Shown here: positions 6,394 to 14,428 of the stretch, piece by piece | How positions within the stretch are numbered: the stretch's first letter is position 1 | Layout of the letters: each line of letters starts with the position of its first letter | From: Ulvibacterium sp965228935 | GTDB lineage: Bacteria > Bacteroidota > Bacteroidia > Flavobacteriales > Flavobacteriaceae | NCBI RefSeq assembly: GCF_965228935.1 | Contig: NZ_OZ245846.1 | Span: forward strand, 3,162,001-3,226,000 | Length of the DNA stretch: 64,000 nucleotides | Reading direction: 5' to 3' | Program-made: the position numbers and the translations under genes | Notes under the pieces: generated by a model | Told to the model about the DNA's origin: nothing | Seen by the model: the letters and a program-made list of their open reading frames with translations, nothing else | The model's database searches: none

Positions 6394-9123
6394 TCAGTTA
6401 TCGGCTTTTATGGCTGCCTGGGCAACGGAGATCCGTGCTATAGGAACCCTAAAAGGGGAACAACTTACATAGTTCATTCCTAGGGTATAACAGAATTCCA
6501 CGGAGCTGGGTTCTCCGCCATGTTCGCCGCAAATACCGACTTTTAAATCAGGTTTGGTGTTTCTACCACGTTCTGTTCCCATTTTCACTAACTGTCCTAC
6601 GCCTTTTTGATCCAAGACCTCAAAAGGATCTGCCGTCAAAATTCCTTTTTCCAGATAAATGGGTAGGAATTTACCGGCATCATCCCGTGAATAACCAAAG
6701 GCCATCTGGGTAAGATCGTTTGTTCCAAAGGAGAAGAAATCGGCACGTTCCGCAATGGAATCGGCCATCAAGGCAGCCCTGGGGACTTCGATCATGGTTC
6801 CTACCAAATAATCAATGGTATCGCCATACTCCTCGAATACCTTTTTCGCAGTTTCCTTGATTACCTTTTCCTGCTCCATAAATTCATTTAAGGTACCGAC
6901 CAAGGGGATCATAATTTCCGGTTTGGAGACGATACCTTTCTCCTTTATGTTTAGGGCGGCCTCAATAATGGCCCTGGTCTGCATTTCGGTTATTTCAGGA
7001 TAGGTATTTCCCAACCTACATCCCCTATGGCCCAACATAGGATTGAATTCCTGTAGTTCCGCCACTTTGTTTTTAACGGCCAACAAGGAAATATGCATAT
7101 CCTCGGCCAACTCCTTTTGTGTAGCCAGTTGGTGGGGCACAAATTCATGCAGTGGGGGATCAAGAAGGCGAATGGTAACAGGATGCCCGTCCATGGCTTC
7201 AAAAATACCTTCAAAGTCCTTGCGTTGCATGGGCAACAAGTCTTCCAAGGCATGTTTTCTGCCTTTTACGGTATCCGCCAAGATCATTTCACGCATGGTC
7301 TTGATACGGTCTACTTCAAAGAACATATGCTCGGTACGGGCCAGTCCTATGCCCTGTGCCCCAAATTTACGGGCAACTTTGGCATCTTTCGGGGAATCCG
7401 CATTGGTGCGTACCTCCATAGCTCCATATTTATCCGCCAATTTCATGATTTCGCCAAATTCCCCACTTAGTTCGGGCTCGCTTGTGGCTACCTTACCTTC
7501 AATAATATTCCCGGTGGATCCGTTCAAGGAAATCCAATCCCCTTCATGATACACTTTTCCATCTACGGTCAAGGTCCGTCTTTTATAGCTGATTTTCAGT
7601 GCACCGGCTCCGGAAATACAGCATTTCCCCATTCCCCTGGCAACCACTGCGGCATGGGAAGTCATTCCGCCCCGGGCCGTTAGGATACCCTTGGCAATGT
7701 TCATTCCCTCAAGATCCTCGGGGGAAGTTTCTATCCGCGTTAAGATACTATGACGGAATTTATGTGCCTCGTCTGCAAAAAATACAATTTGTCCCGTTGC
7801 GGCTCCTGGGGAGGCAGGAAGGCCTTGGGCAATGACATGCGCCCTTTTTAAGGCTTTTTGGTCAAAAACGGGGTGTAGCAACTCGTCCAGTTTATTAGGC
7901 TCTATGCTAAGCAGTGCCTCCTTTTCGTCAATCAATCCTTCCTTGAGCAGATCCATGGCTATTTTTACCATGGCGGCCCCGGTACGTTTTCCATTTCGCG
8001 TCTGTAGTATCCAAAGTTTTCCTTCTTGAATGGTGAACTCCATATCCTGCATATCACGATAATGCTTTTCCAAAATCTCTTGATAGTTGTGGAGTTCCTT
8101 GTAGATGGTAGGCATCAACTCCTCTAACGAGGGATAGGAGACTAGACGTTCATTTTCATTGATCTTGGCAAGTTCTGCCCATCGTTTTGATCCCAAGGTA
8201 GTAATCTGTCGCGGGGTACGTACACCGGCAACCACATCCTCTCCTTGGGCATTGATCAAATATTCTCCGTTAAATACGTTTTCACCTGTTCCGGCATCGC
8301 GGGTAAAGCATACCCCAGTACCCGAACTATCACCCATGTTGCCATAGACCATGGCCTGTACGTTTACTGCAGTACCCCAATCTCCGGGATAGCCATGCAT
8401 TTTCCGATAGTATAGGGCACGGTCTCCGTTCCAACTATTGAACACGGCAATAATGGCTCCCCATAATTGTTGCCAGGGATCTGTTGGAAAATTGGTACCG
8501 GTACGTTTTTTTATGATATCCTTAAAGTCATAGACCAAGTCCTTTAGGTCCTGAACGGTGAATTGGGTATCCAGTTCAATTTCTCGTTTTTCCTTTAAGT
8601 GTTCCATTATTTCCTCAAAGGGGTCGATATCGTCCTTGGATTCAGGTTTCATACCAAGAACCACACCTCCGTACATTTGGATAAATCTACGGTAGGAGTC
8701 CCAGGCAAATCGGTCATTCCTGGTCTTGGCCGCAAGTCCCTTTACCACTTCATCATTGAGCCCTAGATTTAAGACGGTATCCATCATTCCGGGCATGGAA
8801 ACACGCGCACCTGATCGTACTGAGATCAAAAGGGGGTTCTTTGGATTGCCAAACTCAGCTCCCATGATTTTTTCGATATTGGCAATGGCCTGTTCGGTAT
8901 CCTTTTCGATTAGTTTTAAAGTTTCTTCCTCCCCTAGCTCATTATATTCGGTACAGACTTCCGTGGTTATGGTAAACCCAGGTGGAACTGGAATACCGAT
9001 AGCGCTCATCTCGGCCAAGTTGGCACCTTTTCCCCCAAGTAAGTTACGCATGGTACTGTTCCCGTCGGCGGATTTGTCACCAAATCGATAGACCCTTTTT
9101 CTAACTTCTTCCATTATTTCCAT
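6394..9123 (-). CDS. ppdK: Pyruvate, phosphate dikinase
   Basis: 909 residues, slightly longer than typical PPDK. It interconverts pyruvate, ATP and Pi with phosphoenolpyruvate, AMP and PPi in the cytoplasm. The N-terminal ATP-grasp part has GGKGANLAEMSAIGIPVPPG. The central swivelling domain carries the phospho-histidine motif TRGGMTSHAAVVARG (His490 by this start). The C-terminal PEP/pyruvate barrel has GTMIEVPRAAL, FGTNDLTQ and the catalytic Cys in GICGEHGG. The annotated start is the first of two close ATGs (9123 and 9114). Upstream lies a promoter with the same two-operator layout as the SQR operon. Monocistronic, with a likely terminator downstream. May serve gluconeogenesis or PPi-dependent energy metabolism. 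Confidence 0.97.
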   Translation of the reverse strand: MEIMEEVRKRVYRFGDKSADGNSTMRNLLGGKGANLAEMSAIGIPVPPGFTITTEVCTEYNELGEEETLKLIEKDTEQAIANIEKIMGAEFGNPKNPLLISVRSGARVSMPGMMDTVLNLGLNDEVVKGLAAKTRNDRFAWDSYRRFIQMYGGVVLGMKPESKDDIDPFEEIMEHLKEKREIELDTQFTVQDLKDLVYDFKDIIKKRTGTNFPTDPWQQLWGAIIAVFNSWNGDRALYYRKMHGYPGDWGTAVNVQAMVYGNMGDSSGTGVCFTRDAGTGENVFNGEYLINAQGEDVVAGVRTPRQITTLGSKRWAELAKINENERLVSYPSLEELMPTIYKELHNYQEILEKHYRDMQDMEFTIQEGKLWILQTRNGKRTGAAMVKIAMDLLKEGLIDEKEALLSIEPNKLDELLHPVFDQKALKRAHVIAQGLPASPGAATGQIVFFADEAHKFRHSILTRIETSPEDLEGMNIAKGILTARGGMTSHAAVVARGMGKCCISGAGALKISYKRRTLTVDGKVYHEGDWISLNGSTGNIIEGKVATSEPELSGEFGEIMKLADKYGAMEVRTNADSPKDAKVARKFGAQGIGLARTEHMFFEVDRIKTMREMILADTVKGRKHALEDLLPMQRKDFEGIFEAMDGHPVTIRLLDPPLHEFVPHQLATQKELAEDMHISLLAVKNKVAELQEFNPMLGHRGCRLGNTYPEITEMQTRAIIEAALNIKEKGIVSKPEIMIPLVGTLNEFMEQEKVIKETAKKVFEEYGDTIDYLVGTMIEVPRAALMADSIAERADFFSFGTNDLTQMAFGYSRDDAGKFLPIYLEKGILTADPFEVLDQKGVGQLVKMGTERGRNTKPDLKVGICGEHGGEPSSVEFCYTLGMNYVSCSPFRVPIARISVAQAAIKADN

Positions 9124-9162
9124 ACTATTGTTTTTTAAGGTTTAACTAAAACTAGGACGGTT

Positions 9163-9241
9163 CAAAAATATGGACTTCATGTTGGCGTTTTCATGACATT
9201 TATCACCTTACGCGTATAAAATTTGGTAACAATGGTTACAA
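9163..9241 (-). promoter_or_regulatory. ppdK promoter with two palindromic operators
   Basis: On the minus strand: -7 element TATTTTTG (9163-9170, exact TAnnTTTG), a proximal imperfect palindrome TGATAAATGTCA (9194-9205) centred 33 bp upstream, and a distal near-perfect palindrome GTAACCATTGTTAC (9226-9239) 33 bp beyond that. No clear -33 TTG is seen at the expected distance, as is common for activator-dependent promoters. The layout matches 6105-6181 almost base for base in spacing. Confidence 0.65.
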
Positions 9242-9299
9242 AAAAAGGGATTGCAGGGAATACGAATACCGGCCTCTTTTATTATATGGGAATTAGCTT

Positions 9300-9307
9300 T
9301 ATTTTTG
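9300..9307 (+). promoter_or_regulatory. Candidate -7 element for the ebo operon
   Basis: TATTTTTG matches the Bacteroidota TAnnTTTG consensus and lies 86 bp before the eboA start codon. No convincing -33 TTG partner is visible, so this is a tentative call. Confidence 0.35.
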
Positions 9308-9392
9308 ATGATGTTTTGGCAAAATGATTTGCTTGACAGAGGAGGGGTGATGATTTCGGGAATTACCGATTACCCTTATAACAAGTGGTTTT

Positions 9393-10247
9393 ATGAAGTT
9401 AAATGACGTGGGCGAACAGCTGTCAAGGATTATTGAAAATACAGTGGATACGGAAACCCGTAATTGGTTGGGGGAAAAGATCCGCAAAATCATCGATGAA
9501 GGAAGTGTTCGGGATATGTATCTGACCTACAGCCTTATTCCTTCCAAGATTATTAATAGCGACGTCCAAGGAATCCATTCTGGAAACGATTTGGATGATT
9601 ACTTGTTTGCCCAAAATGCGAATATCCAACAAATTTCAAGAATCTATGTATTGATCAGTGTGCTGAACGCAGATAGGGAATTCTTTACACCCAAGGTTGC
9701 CAATATTATTCAGGTGGCGGATACAGGGGAACTTGAGACTTTTTTAAAGTTCTTGATATTGCTGCCTAATCCGGAGGCGTACAGGACCCAGGCCGTTAAT
9801 GCATTACGAACCAACGTACCCACCGTTTTTAATGCCATAGCCCTTAATAACCCATATCCCGCATTGTTCTTTGACGAGCAACAATGGAACCAGATGTATC
9901 TCAAAACCGCCTTTATGCAAGGGGATTTGAGCGCAATACGGGATATTGACAAAAGGGCGAACAAAGAATTGGCCCGCATTATTTCAGATTATGCCCATGA
10001 GCGTTGGGCGGCCTCTAGGGATATCGATCCCTATTTTTGGCGTCCGGTATCGGGGTTTCTGAATGCTGCCCTTTTAGCGGATATGAAACGGTTATTGGAT
10101 AGTGCCGATTCCATAGAAAATAGGGCCGGAGCCTTGTGTTGTTATTACTCGGGTACTCCTGAAGCCAAAAAATTATTGGCGGGTTATCCCCGTTTGCAGG
10201 AACAGATTACGAATAAAATACTGAGTTGGAAAACCCTAAAAGATTGA
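9393..10247 (+). CDS. eboA: EboA family protein
   Basis: 284 residues, alpha-helical throughout with no signal peptide or membrane segment. I identify it by pattern and by its place as first gene of a cluster with the order EboA-B-C-D-E-F. EboA proteins have repeated helical segments; here TFLKFLILLPNPEAYRTQAV and FWRPVSGFLNAALLADMKRL are characteristic. No catalytic motif is known for the family. A candidate promoter is at 9300. The stop is 2 bp before the likely eboB start. In cyanobacteria, ebo genes are required to get a scytonemin precursor to the periplasm; in this Bacteroidota the transported or modified metabolite is unknown. Confidence 0.88.
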   Translation: MKLNDVGEQLSRIIENTVDTETRNWLGEKIRKIIDEGSVRDMYLTYSLIPSKIINSDVQGIHSGNDLDDYLFAQNANIQQISRIYVLISVLNADREFFTPKVANIIQVADTGELETFLKFLILLPNPEAYRTQAVNALRTNVPTVFNAIALNNPYPALFFDEQQWNQMYLKTAFMQGDLSAIRDIDKRANKELARIISDYAHERWAASRDIDPYFWRPVSGFLNAALLADMKRLLDSADSIENRAGALCCYYSGTPEAKKLLAGYPRLQEQITNKILSWKTLKD

Positions 10248-10249
10248 AT

Positions 10250-11158
10250 ATGGAAGATAAAATGATGTTTATAGACTCACACATTCATATGACATCCAGA
10301 ACCACGGATGATTATGAAGCTATGGCAGAGGCGGGGGTCGTGGCCGTAATCGAGCCCTCTTTTTGGCTGGGGCAGGCACGTACCCAAGTGGGCTCATTTC
10401 AAGATTATTATAGCAGTTTGGTAGGCTGGGAACCTTTTAGGGCCAGTCAGTTTGGTATACAGCATTATTGTACCATCGGCCTAAATTCCAAAGAAGCCAA
10501 TAATGAAGCTTTAGCGGAGGAAGTGATCGAATTGCTGCCTTTGTATCTCCACAAGGAAAATGTGGTTGCCATCGGTGAAATAGGATACGATGACCAAACC
10601 CCGGCCGAGGACAAGTATTTTCGTGTTCAATTGGAAATGGCCAAAGAGCTCGGTATGGTGGTGCAGGTACATACGCCGCACCGTGATAAGAAATCAGGCA
10701 CGATTCGAAGTATGGAGGTATGTTTGGAACATGGTCTGGATCCTGCCATGGTAGTCATTGATCATAACAATGAGGAAACTGTACAGGAAGTACTGGATAG
10801 GGGCTTTATTGCCGCCTTTACCATCTACCCCAAGACAAAAATGGGGAACGAACGCATGGTAGAAGTGGTCAGGAAATATGGTAGCACGGACATCATTGTG
10901 GATAGCTCCGCAGATTGGGGCGTAAGTGATCCCTTAGCGGTCCCCAAAACCGCCAACCTGATGCTAAAAAGGGGTATACCGAAGGAGGATGTTATTAAGA
11001 CCTGCTATCAAAACGCCTTGGATATCTATGGAAAAAATGGAAAGATGAAGGAATCCGATTGGTTGAACCCTAAGGGAATCGATCAGACCAAATTATATAA
11101 TGACAATAGCGTATTGCGCGGTCAAGTCCCTAAGGTGGATTCGGATAAAATCGTATAA
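10250..11158 (+). CDS. eboB: EboB, TatD-like metal-dependent hydrolase
   Basis: 302 residues from the ATG at 10250. An alternative TTG start at 10226 would overlap eboA and is not preferred. It is a TIM-barrel hydrolase of the TatD or amidohydrolase type: the metal motif DSHIHM gives His11 and His13, with Glu110 in AIGEIGYD, His141 in VQVHTPH, His172 in VIDHNNE and an Asp near 218-222 in IVDSSADWG. The set of ligands is complete, so it should be catalytically active. Substrate unknown. It overlaps nothing but touches eboC directly: the stop codon ends at 11158 and the next ATG begins at 11159, implying translational coupling. Confidence 0.9.
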   Translation: MEDKMMFIDSHIHMTSRTTDDYEAMAEAGVVAVIEPSFWLGQARTQVGSFQDYYSSLVGWEPFRASQFGIQHYCTIGLNSKEANNEALAEEVIELLPLYLHKENVVAIGEIGYDDQTPAEDKYFRVQLEMAKELGMVVQVHTPHRDKKSGTIRSMEVCLEHGLDPAMVVIDHNNEETVQEVLDRGFIAAFTIYPKTKMGNERMVEVVRKYGSTDIIVDSSADWGVSDPLAVPKTANLMLKRGIPKEDVIKTCYQNALDIYGKNGKMKESDWLNPKGIDQTKLYNDNSVLRGQVPKVDSDKIV

Positions 11159-12049
11159 ATGCGCACTATTCTAAAAGGATATCTGCGGTTGGCCCGCCCG
11201 GCCAATCTGCCTACCGCAGCCGCGGATATTTTGGCAGGTATCGCCATTGCTGGGGTACTCTCCAACGACCTTGTCGGTTTCGAGGTAATTTCCAAAATGA
11301 TTTTTTTGGTTTTTGCTTCGGTCTTTCTGTATGCAGGTGGGGTAGTCCTTAACGATGTATTCGACTTGGACCTGGATAAGGTAGAGCGACCGGAAAGACC
11401 CATCCCAAGTGGATTGATTCCTTTAAGATCAGCAGCAATTTATGGGGTTGTTTTGTTAATCCTAGGTATAGGATTGGCTTTTTTTTCTGGACGGGTCAGT
11501 GGTGTTATTTCCGTTGTTTTGGCTTTTTTCATTGTCCTTTATGACGCATTTTCAAAAAAGGATGGTTTTTTGGGCCCTATGAACATGGGATTGTGTAGGG
11601 GATTGAACCTGATATTGGGCATGTCGATCATGGGAGGGGCCGCCCAATGGTGGTATGCTATAATTCCTTTGGTATATATCTTTGCCATTACGGTAATAAG
11701 TAGGGGGGAAGTACACGGAAATAATAAGAACCATATCATCTGGGCCGGAGTATTGTACAATCTGGTTATATTAGCCGTAATTACCTTAATTATGTCCCAA
11801 ACCGATAATATACTACAGGCAGTTCCTTTTTTGGCGCTCTTCGCTTTTTTGGTCTTCAGGCCCTTGATTCGTGCCTACCGCATCAATTCCCCTGAAAACA
11901 TAAAAAAGGCGGTAATAGCAGGTGTACTTTCGTTAATTGTTCTGGATGCTTCCTTGGCCGTAGGTTTTTCAGTTTGGTGGTATGGCCTTTTGTTGTTGTT
12001 ATTACTGCCTTTATCCATATTTTTGTCGAAGCTTTTTGCCGTTACCTAA
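11159..12049 (+). CDS. eboC: EboC, UbiA-type prenyltransferase
   Basis: 296 residues with about eight or nine transmembrane helices. The first Asp-rich motif NDVFDLDLD (65-73) followed by RPIPSG (80-85) is the prenyl-diphosphate binding site of UbiA enzymes. The second loop (YDAFSKKDGFLGPMNMGLCR) matches the second Asp motif only in its first Asp. It should attach an isoprenoid chain to a small acceptor at the inner membrane. In the ebo system this may make a lipid-linked intermediate for crossing the membrane (inference). It starts directly after the eboB stop and is 9 bp from eboD. Confidence 0.92.
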   Translation: MRTILKGYLRLARPANLPTAAADILAGIAIAGVLSNDLVGFEVISKMIFLVFASVFLYAGGVVLNDVFDLDLDKVERPERPIPSGLIPLRSAAIYGVVLLILGIGLAFFSGRVSGVISVVLAFFIVLYDAFSKKDGFLGPMNMGLCRGLNLILGMSIMGGAAQWWYAIIPLVYIFAITVISRGEVHGNNKNHIIWAGVLYNLVILAVITLIMSQTDNILQAVPFLALFAFLVFRPLIRAYRINSPENIKKAVIAGVLSLIVLDASLAVGFSVWWYGLLLLLLLPLSIFLSKLFAVT

Positions 12050-12058
12050 ACCAAACCG

Positions 12059-13225
12059 ATGCATTTAAGATCTATAGAACAATCCTTTACTGTAACGTAC
12101 ACGTATAAACTGCACTTTACACAAAAACTGTTCGGTACCCATAATACGTTGTTCAGGGATGTTTTTGAGGGGTATAAAAAGAATGGAAGGGTAAAGGCTT
12201 TTTTTGTTATCGATAAGGGTGTCCATGAGCATCATCCTGACCTGGATAGGGAGATAAAGGACTATTGTATAGCGTATCCCGATACGATTCAGTATACGGG
12301 AAGTCTTATCATTGAGGGAGGGGAACAATGCAAAAATGACCCTGGGAATGTTACCTCAATCTTGGAGAAAATCAATACCAATTCCATTTGTAGACATTCC
12401 TTCGTAGTAGTTATTGGTGGTGGTGCCATAATAGATATGGTCGGCTATGCGGCAGCGATTGCGCACCGTGGGGTAAAGTTGATTCGCGTTCCTACCACTG
12501 TACTTTCCCAGAACGATTCCGCAGTGGGGGTAAAGAACAGTGTCAACAGCTTCGGCAAGAAAAACTTTGTGGGCACTTTTGCACCGCCCTATGCGATAAT
12601 CAATGATACGGATTTTCTAAAGACTCTAGAGCACAGGGATTGGATCGCCGGGATAGCCGAAGCCATAAAAGTAGCCTTGATCAAGGATAAAAAGTTTTTT
12701 GCATACCTAGAGGATAATACCCAAAAATTAAGGAATAGGGATATGGCCGCTATGCAATATGTAATCCACAAATGTGCCGAAATGCATATGGCCCATATTG
12801 CCCAGGGAGGCGACCCCTTTGAAAGCGGTTCTTCCAGACCCTTGGATTTTGGCCATTGGGCCGCCCACAAATTGGAGCAAATGTCCAACTACGGACTCAG
12901 ACATGGTGAGGCCGTGGCAAAGGGTATCGCCCTGGACATAACCTATGCACAGCTAATAGGTCTTATTTCCGAAGATACCCAAAATAACGTTCTGGATGTA
13001 ATGCAAAAAACCGGGCTCGATTTACACATTCCAGTGGAAACCGAAAAAGAAATACAGGAATTGTTGCAAGGCATTGAGGAATTTCGGGAACATTTGGGAG
13101 GGGAGCTTTGTATTACCCTAATTTCGGAAATAGGAGAGAAGCACGATGTAAACAAAATCGATTTAGACCTTATGCAACGCGCGATTACAGGTCTAAACGA
13201 TAGTTGCAAAATAAGAATAGAATAA
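12059..13225 (+). CDS. eboD: EboD, 3-dehydroquinate synthase-like sugar-phosphate cyclase
   Basis: 388 residues. It belongs to the dehydroquinate synthase superfamily: NAD-binding GGGAIIDMVGYAAA (Gly120-122, Asp126), the substrate loop RVPTTVLSQNDSAVGVKN, and the metal ligands Glu201 (AGIAEAIKVALI), a His in FGHWAAHKLE (266/270) and His282 in RHGEAVAKG. All three metal ligands are present, so it is probably active. It is unlikely to be the housekeeping AroB because of its place in the ebo operon and its divergent N-terminus. EboD is absent from the cyanobacterial scytonemin-linked version of the cluster, so its presence suggests the full system makes its own cyclitol-type compound (inference). 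Confidence 0.9.
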   Translation: MHLRSIEQSFTVTYTYKLHFTQKLFGTHNTLFRDVFEGYKKNGRVKAFFVIDKGVHEHHPDLDREIKDYCIAYPDTIQYTGSLIIEGGEQCKNDPGNVTSILEKINTNSICRHSFVVVIGGGAIIDMVGYAAAIAHRGVKLIRVPTTVLSQNDSAVGVKNSVNSFGKKNFVGTFAPPYAIINDTDFLKTLEHRDWIAGIAEAIKVALIKDKKFFAYLEDNTQKLRNRDMAAMQYVIHKCAEMHMAHIAQGGDPFESGSSRPLDFGHWAAHKLEQMSNYGLRHGEAVAKGIALDITYAQLIGLISEDTQNNVLDVMQKTGLDLHIPVETEKEIQELLQGIEEFREHLGGELCITLISEIGEKHDVNKIDLDLMQRAITGLNDSCKIRIE

Positions 13226-13230
13226 CCAAA

Positions 13231-14424
13231 ATGCAGATAAACGGAACACATCAGCTTACCTATTGTACCAATATCCATCCGGGATCCAATTGGGAAAATA
13301 CATTTAATAGTCTAAGGGATTATGTTCCGAGTATTAAGGCAAAGGTAGCTCCAAATCAGCCTTTCGGATTAGGTTTACGTTTGTCCAACAAAGCAAGTGA
13401 AGAACTTCATGAAGCCAATCATTTAACGGAATTTAAGGAGTGGTTGTCGCAAAATAACCTGTACGTATTTACTATGAACGGGTTCCCATATGGCAACTTC
13501 CATGATGAACGCGTAAAGGAGGAAGTACATGCCCCGGACTGGACTACCCGGGAAAGGGTTACGTATACCAAACGCCTTTTTGAGCAGTTGGCGGAATTAC
13601 TTCCGGCCGGAATGTCCGGTGGGATCTCTACCTCGCCTATCAGTTATAAATACTGGCACGCCACGGAAGACTTAAAAAGAAAGGCTTTTGAAACTGGGGC
13701 CAAACATCTTGCAGAAATCGTATTGCAACTGCGGGATTTAGAGTCCACTACGGGCAGGTATCTACATTTGGACATTGAGCCCGAGCCTGATGGTCTTCTG
13801 GAAAACAGCAAGGAGGTAGTCCATTTCTTTGCAGATTACTTACTGCCAATAGCCATTCCTATATTACGGGACAGGATTGGAACTAGCGATGTAGAATCGG
13901 AGAGACTGATTAAAAAATATATTACGGTCTGCTACGACATTTGTCATTTTTCCTTGGCCTATGAAGAACCGGAGTATACCTTTCAAAAGTTTGCCGGGGC
14001 GGGAATCCAAGTTGGAAAGATTCAGGTAAGTGCTGCCCTAAAAATTCTTTTTGATGAAAAAGACAAAGATGCGATTTGGGCGTCCCTTTCCCGATTTGAT
14101 GAACCTACTTATTTGCATCAAGTCACCGAAAAAAAGGAAGGGAGGGTGAAGACCTATAACGATTTGCCCATAGTTTTGGAGCAGAAGAACGATTTTATCG
14201 AGTTAAGGGCCCACTTTCACGTTCCTATTTTCTTGGAGCGTTTTGATACCCTGTATTCTACCCAGGATCACATTTTGAAGGTAATCGACTATCTGAAAAA
14301 GCACACCGTATCCGAGCATTTGGAAATCGAGACCTACACCTGGGATGTACTTCCCAAAGCGTTAAAACGCGAACTGTCAGAATCTATTATTCGGGAGATT
14401 AATTGGCTAAAGGATAGAATGTAA
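13231..14424 (+). CDS. eboE: EboE, xylose isomerase-like TIM-barrel protein
   Basis: 397 residues from the ATG at 13231, 5 bp after eboD; a TTG at 13204 inside eboD is rejected. TIM-barrel with the metal-binding pattern of the xylose isomerase-like superfamily: Glu183 in LHLDIEPEPDG, Asp236 and His239 in CYDICHFSLAYEEP, and later residues near ELRAHFHVPIF and LEIETYTWDVLP. EboE is the family member found in every ebo cluster and is annotated as a metabolite-traffic protein, but its reaction is not established. It would be cytoplasmic, with no signal peptide. It is followed by eboF after 4 bp. Confidence 0.9.
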   Translation: MQINGTHQLTYCTNIHPGSNWENTFNSLRDYVPSIKAKVAPNQPFGLGLRLSNKASEELHEANHLTEFKEWLSQNNLYVFTMNGFPYGNFHDERVKEEVHAPDWTTRERVTYTKRLFEQLAELLPAGMSGGISTSPISYKYWHATEDLKRKAFETGAKHLAEIVLQLRDLESTTGRYLHLDIEPEPDGLLENSKEVVHFFADYLLPIAIPILRDRIGTSDVESERLIKKYITVCYDICHFSLAYEEPEYTFQKFAGAGIQVGKIQVSAALKILFDEKDKDAIWASLSRFDEPTYLHQVTEKKEGRVKTYNDLPIVLEQKNDFIELRAHFHVPIFLERFDTLYSTQDHILKVIDYLKKHTVSEHLEIETYTWDVLPKALKRELSESIIREINWLKDRM

Positions 14425-14428
14425 TCCC

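Noticed and set aside
7043..7549. 168-codon open frame on the plus strand inside ppdK
   Set aside because: Antisense to a highly conserved enzyme, Ser-rich with no domain; a frame shadow, like several others in this gene.
12059..13225. Housekeeping 3-dehydroquinate synthase (aroB)
   Set aside because: Placed in the exact ebo order with tight spacing, so EboD is the better call; the true aroB is expected elsewhere.
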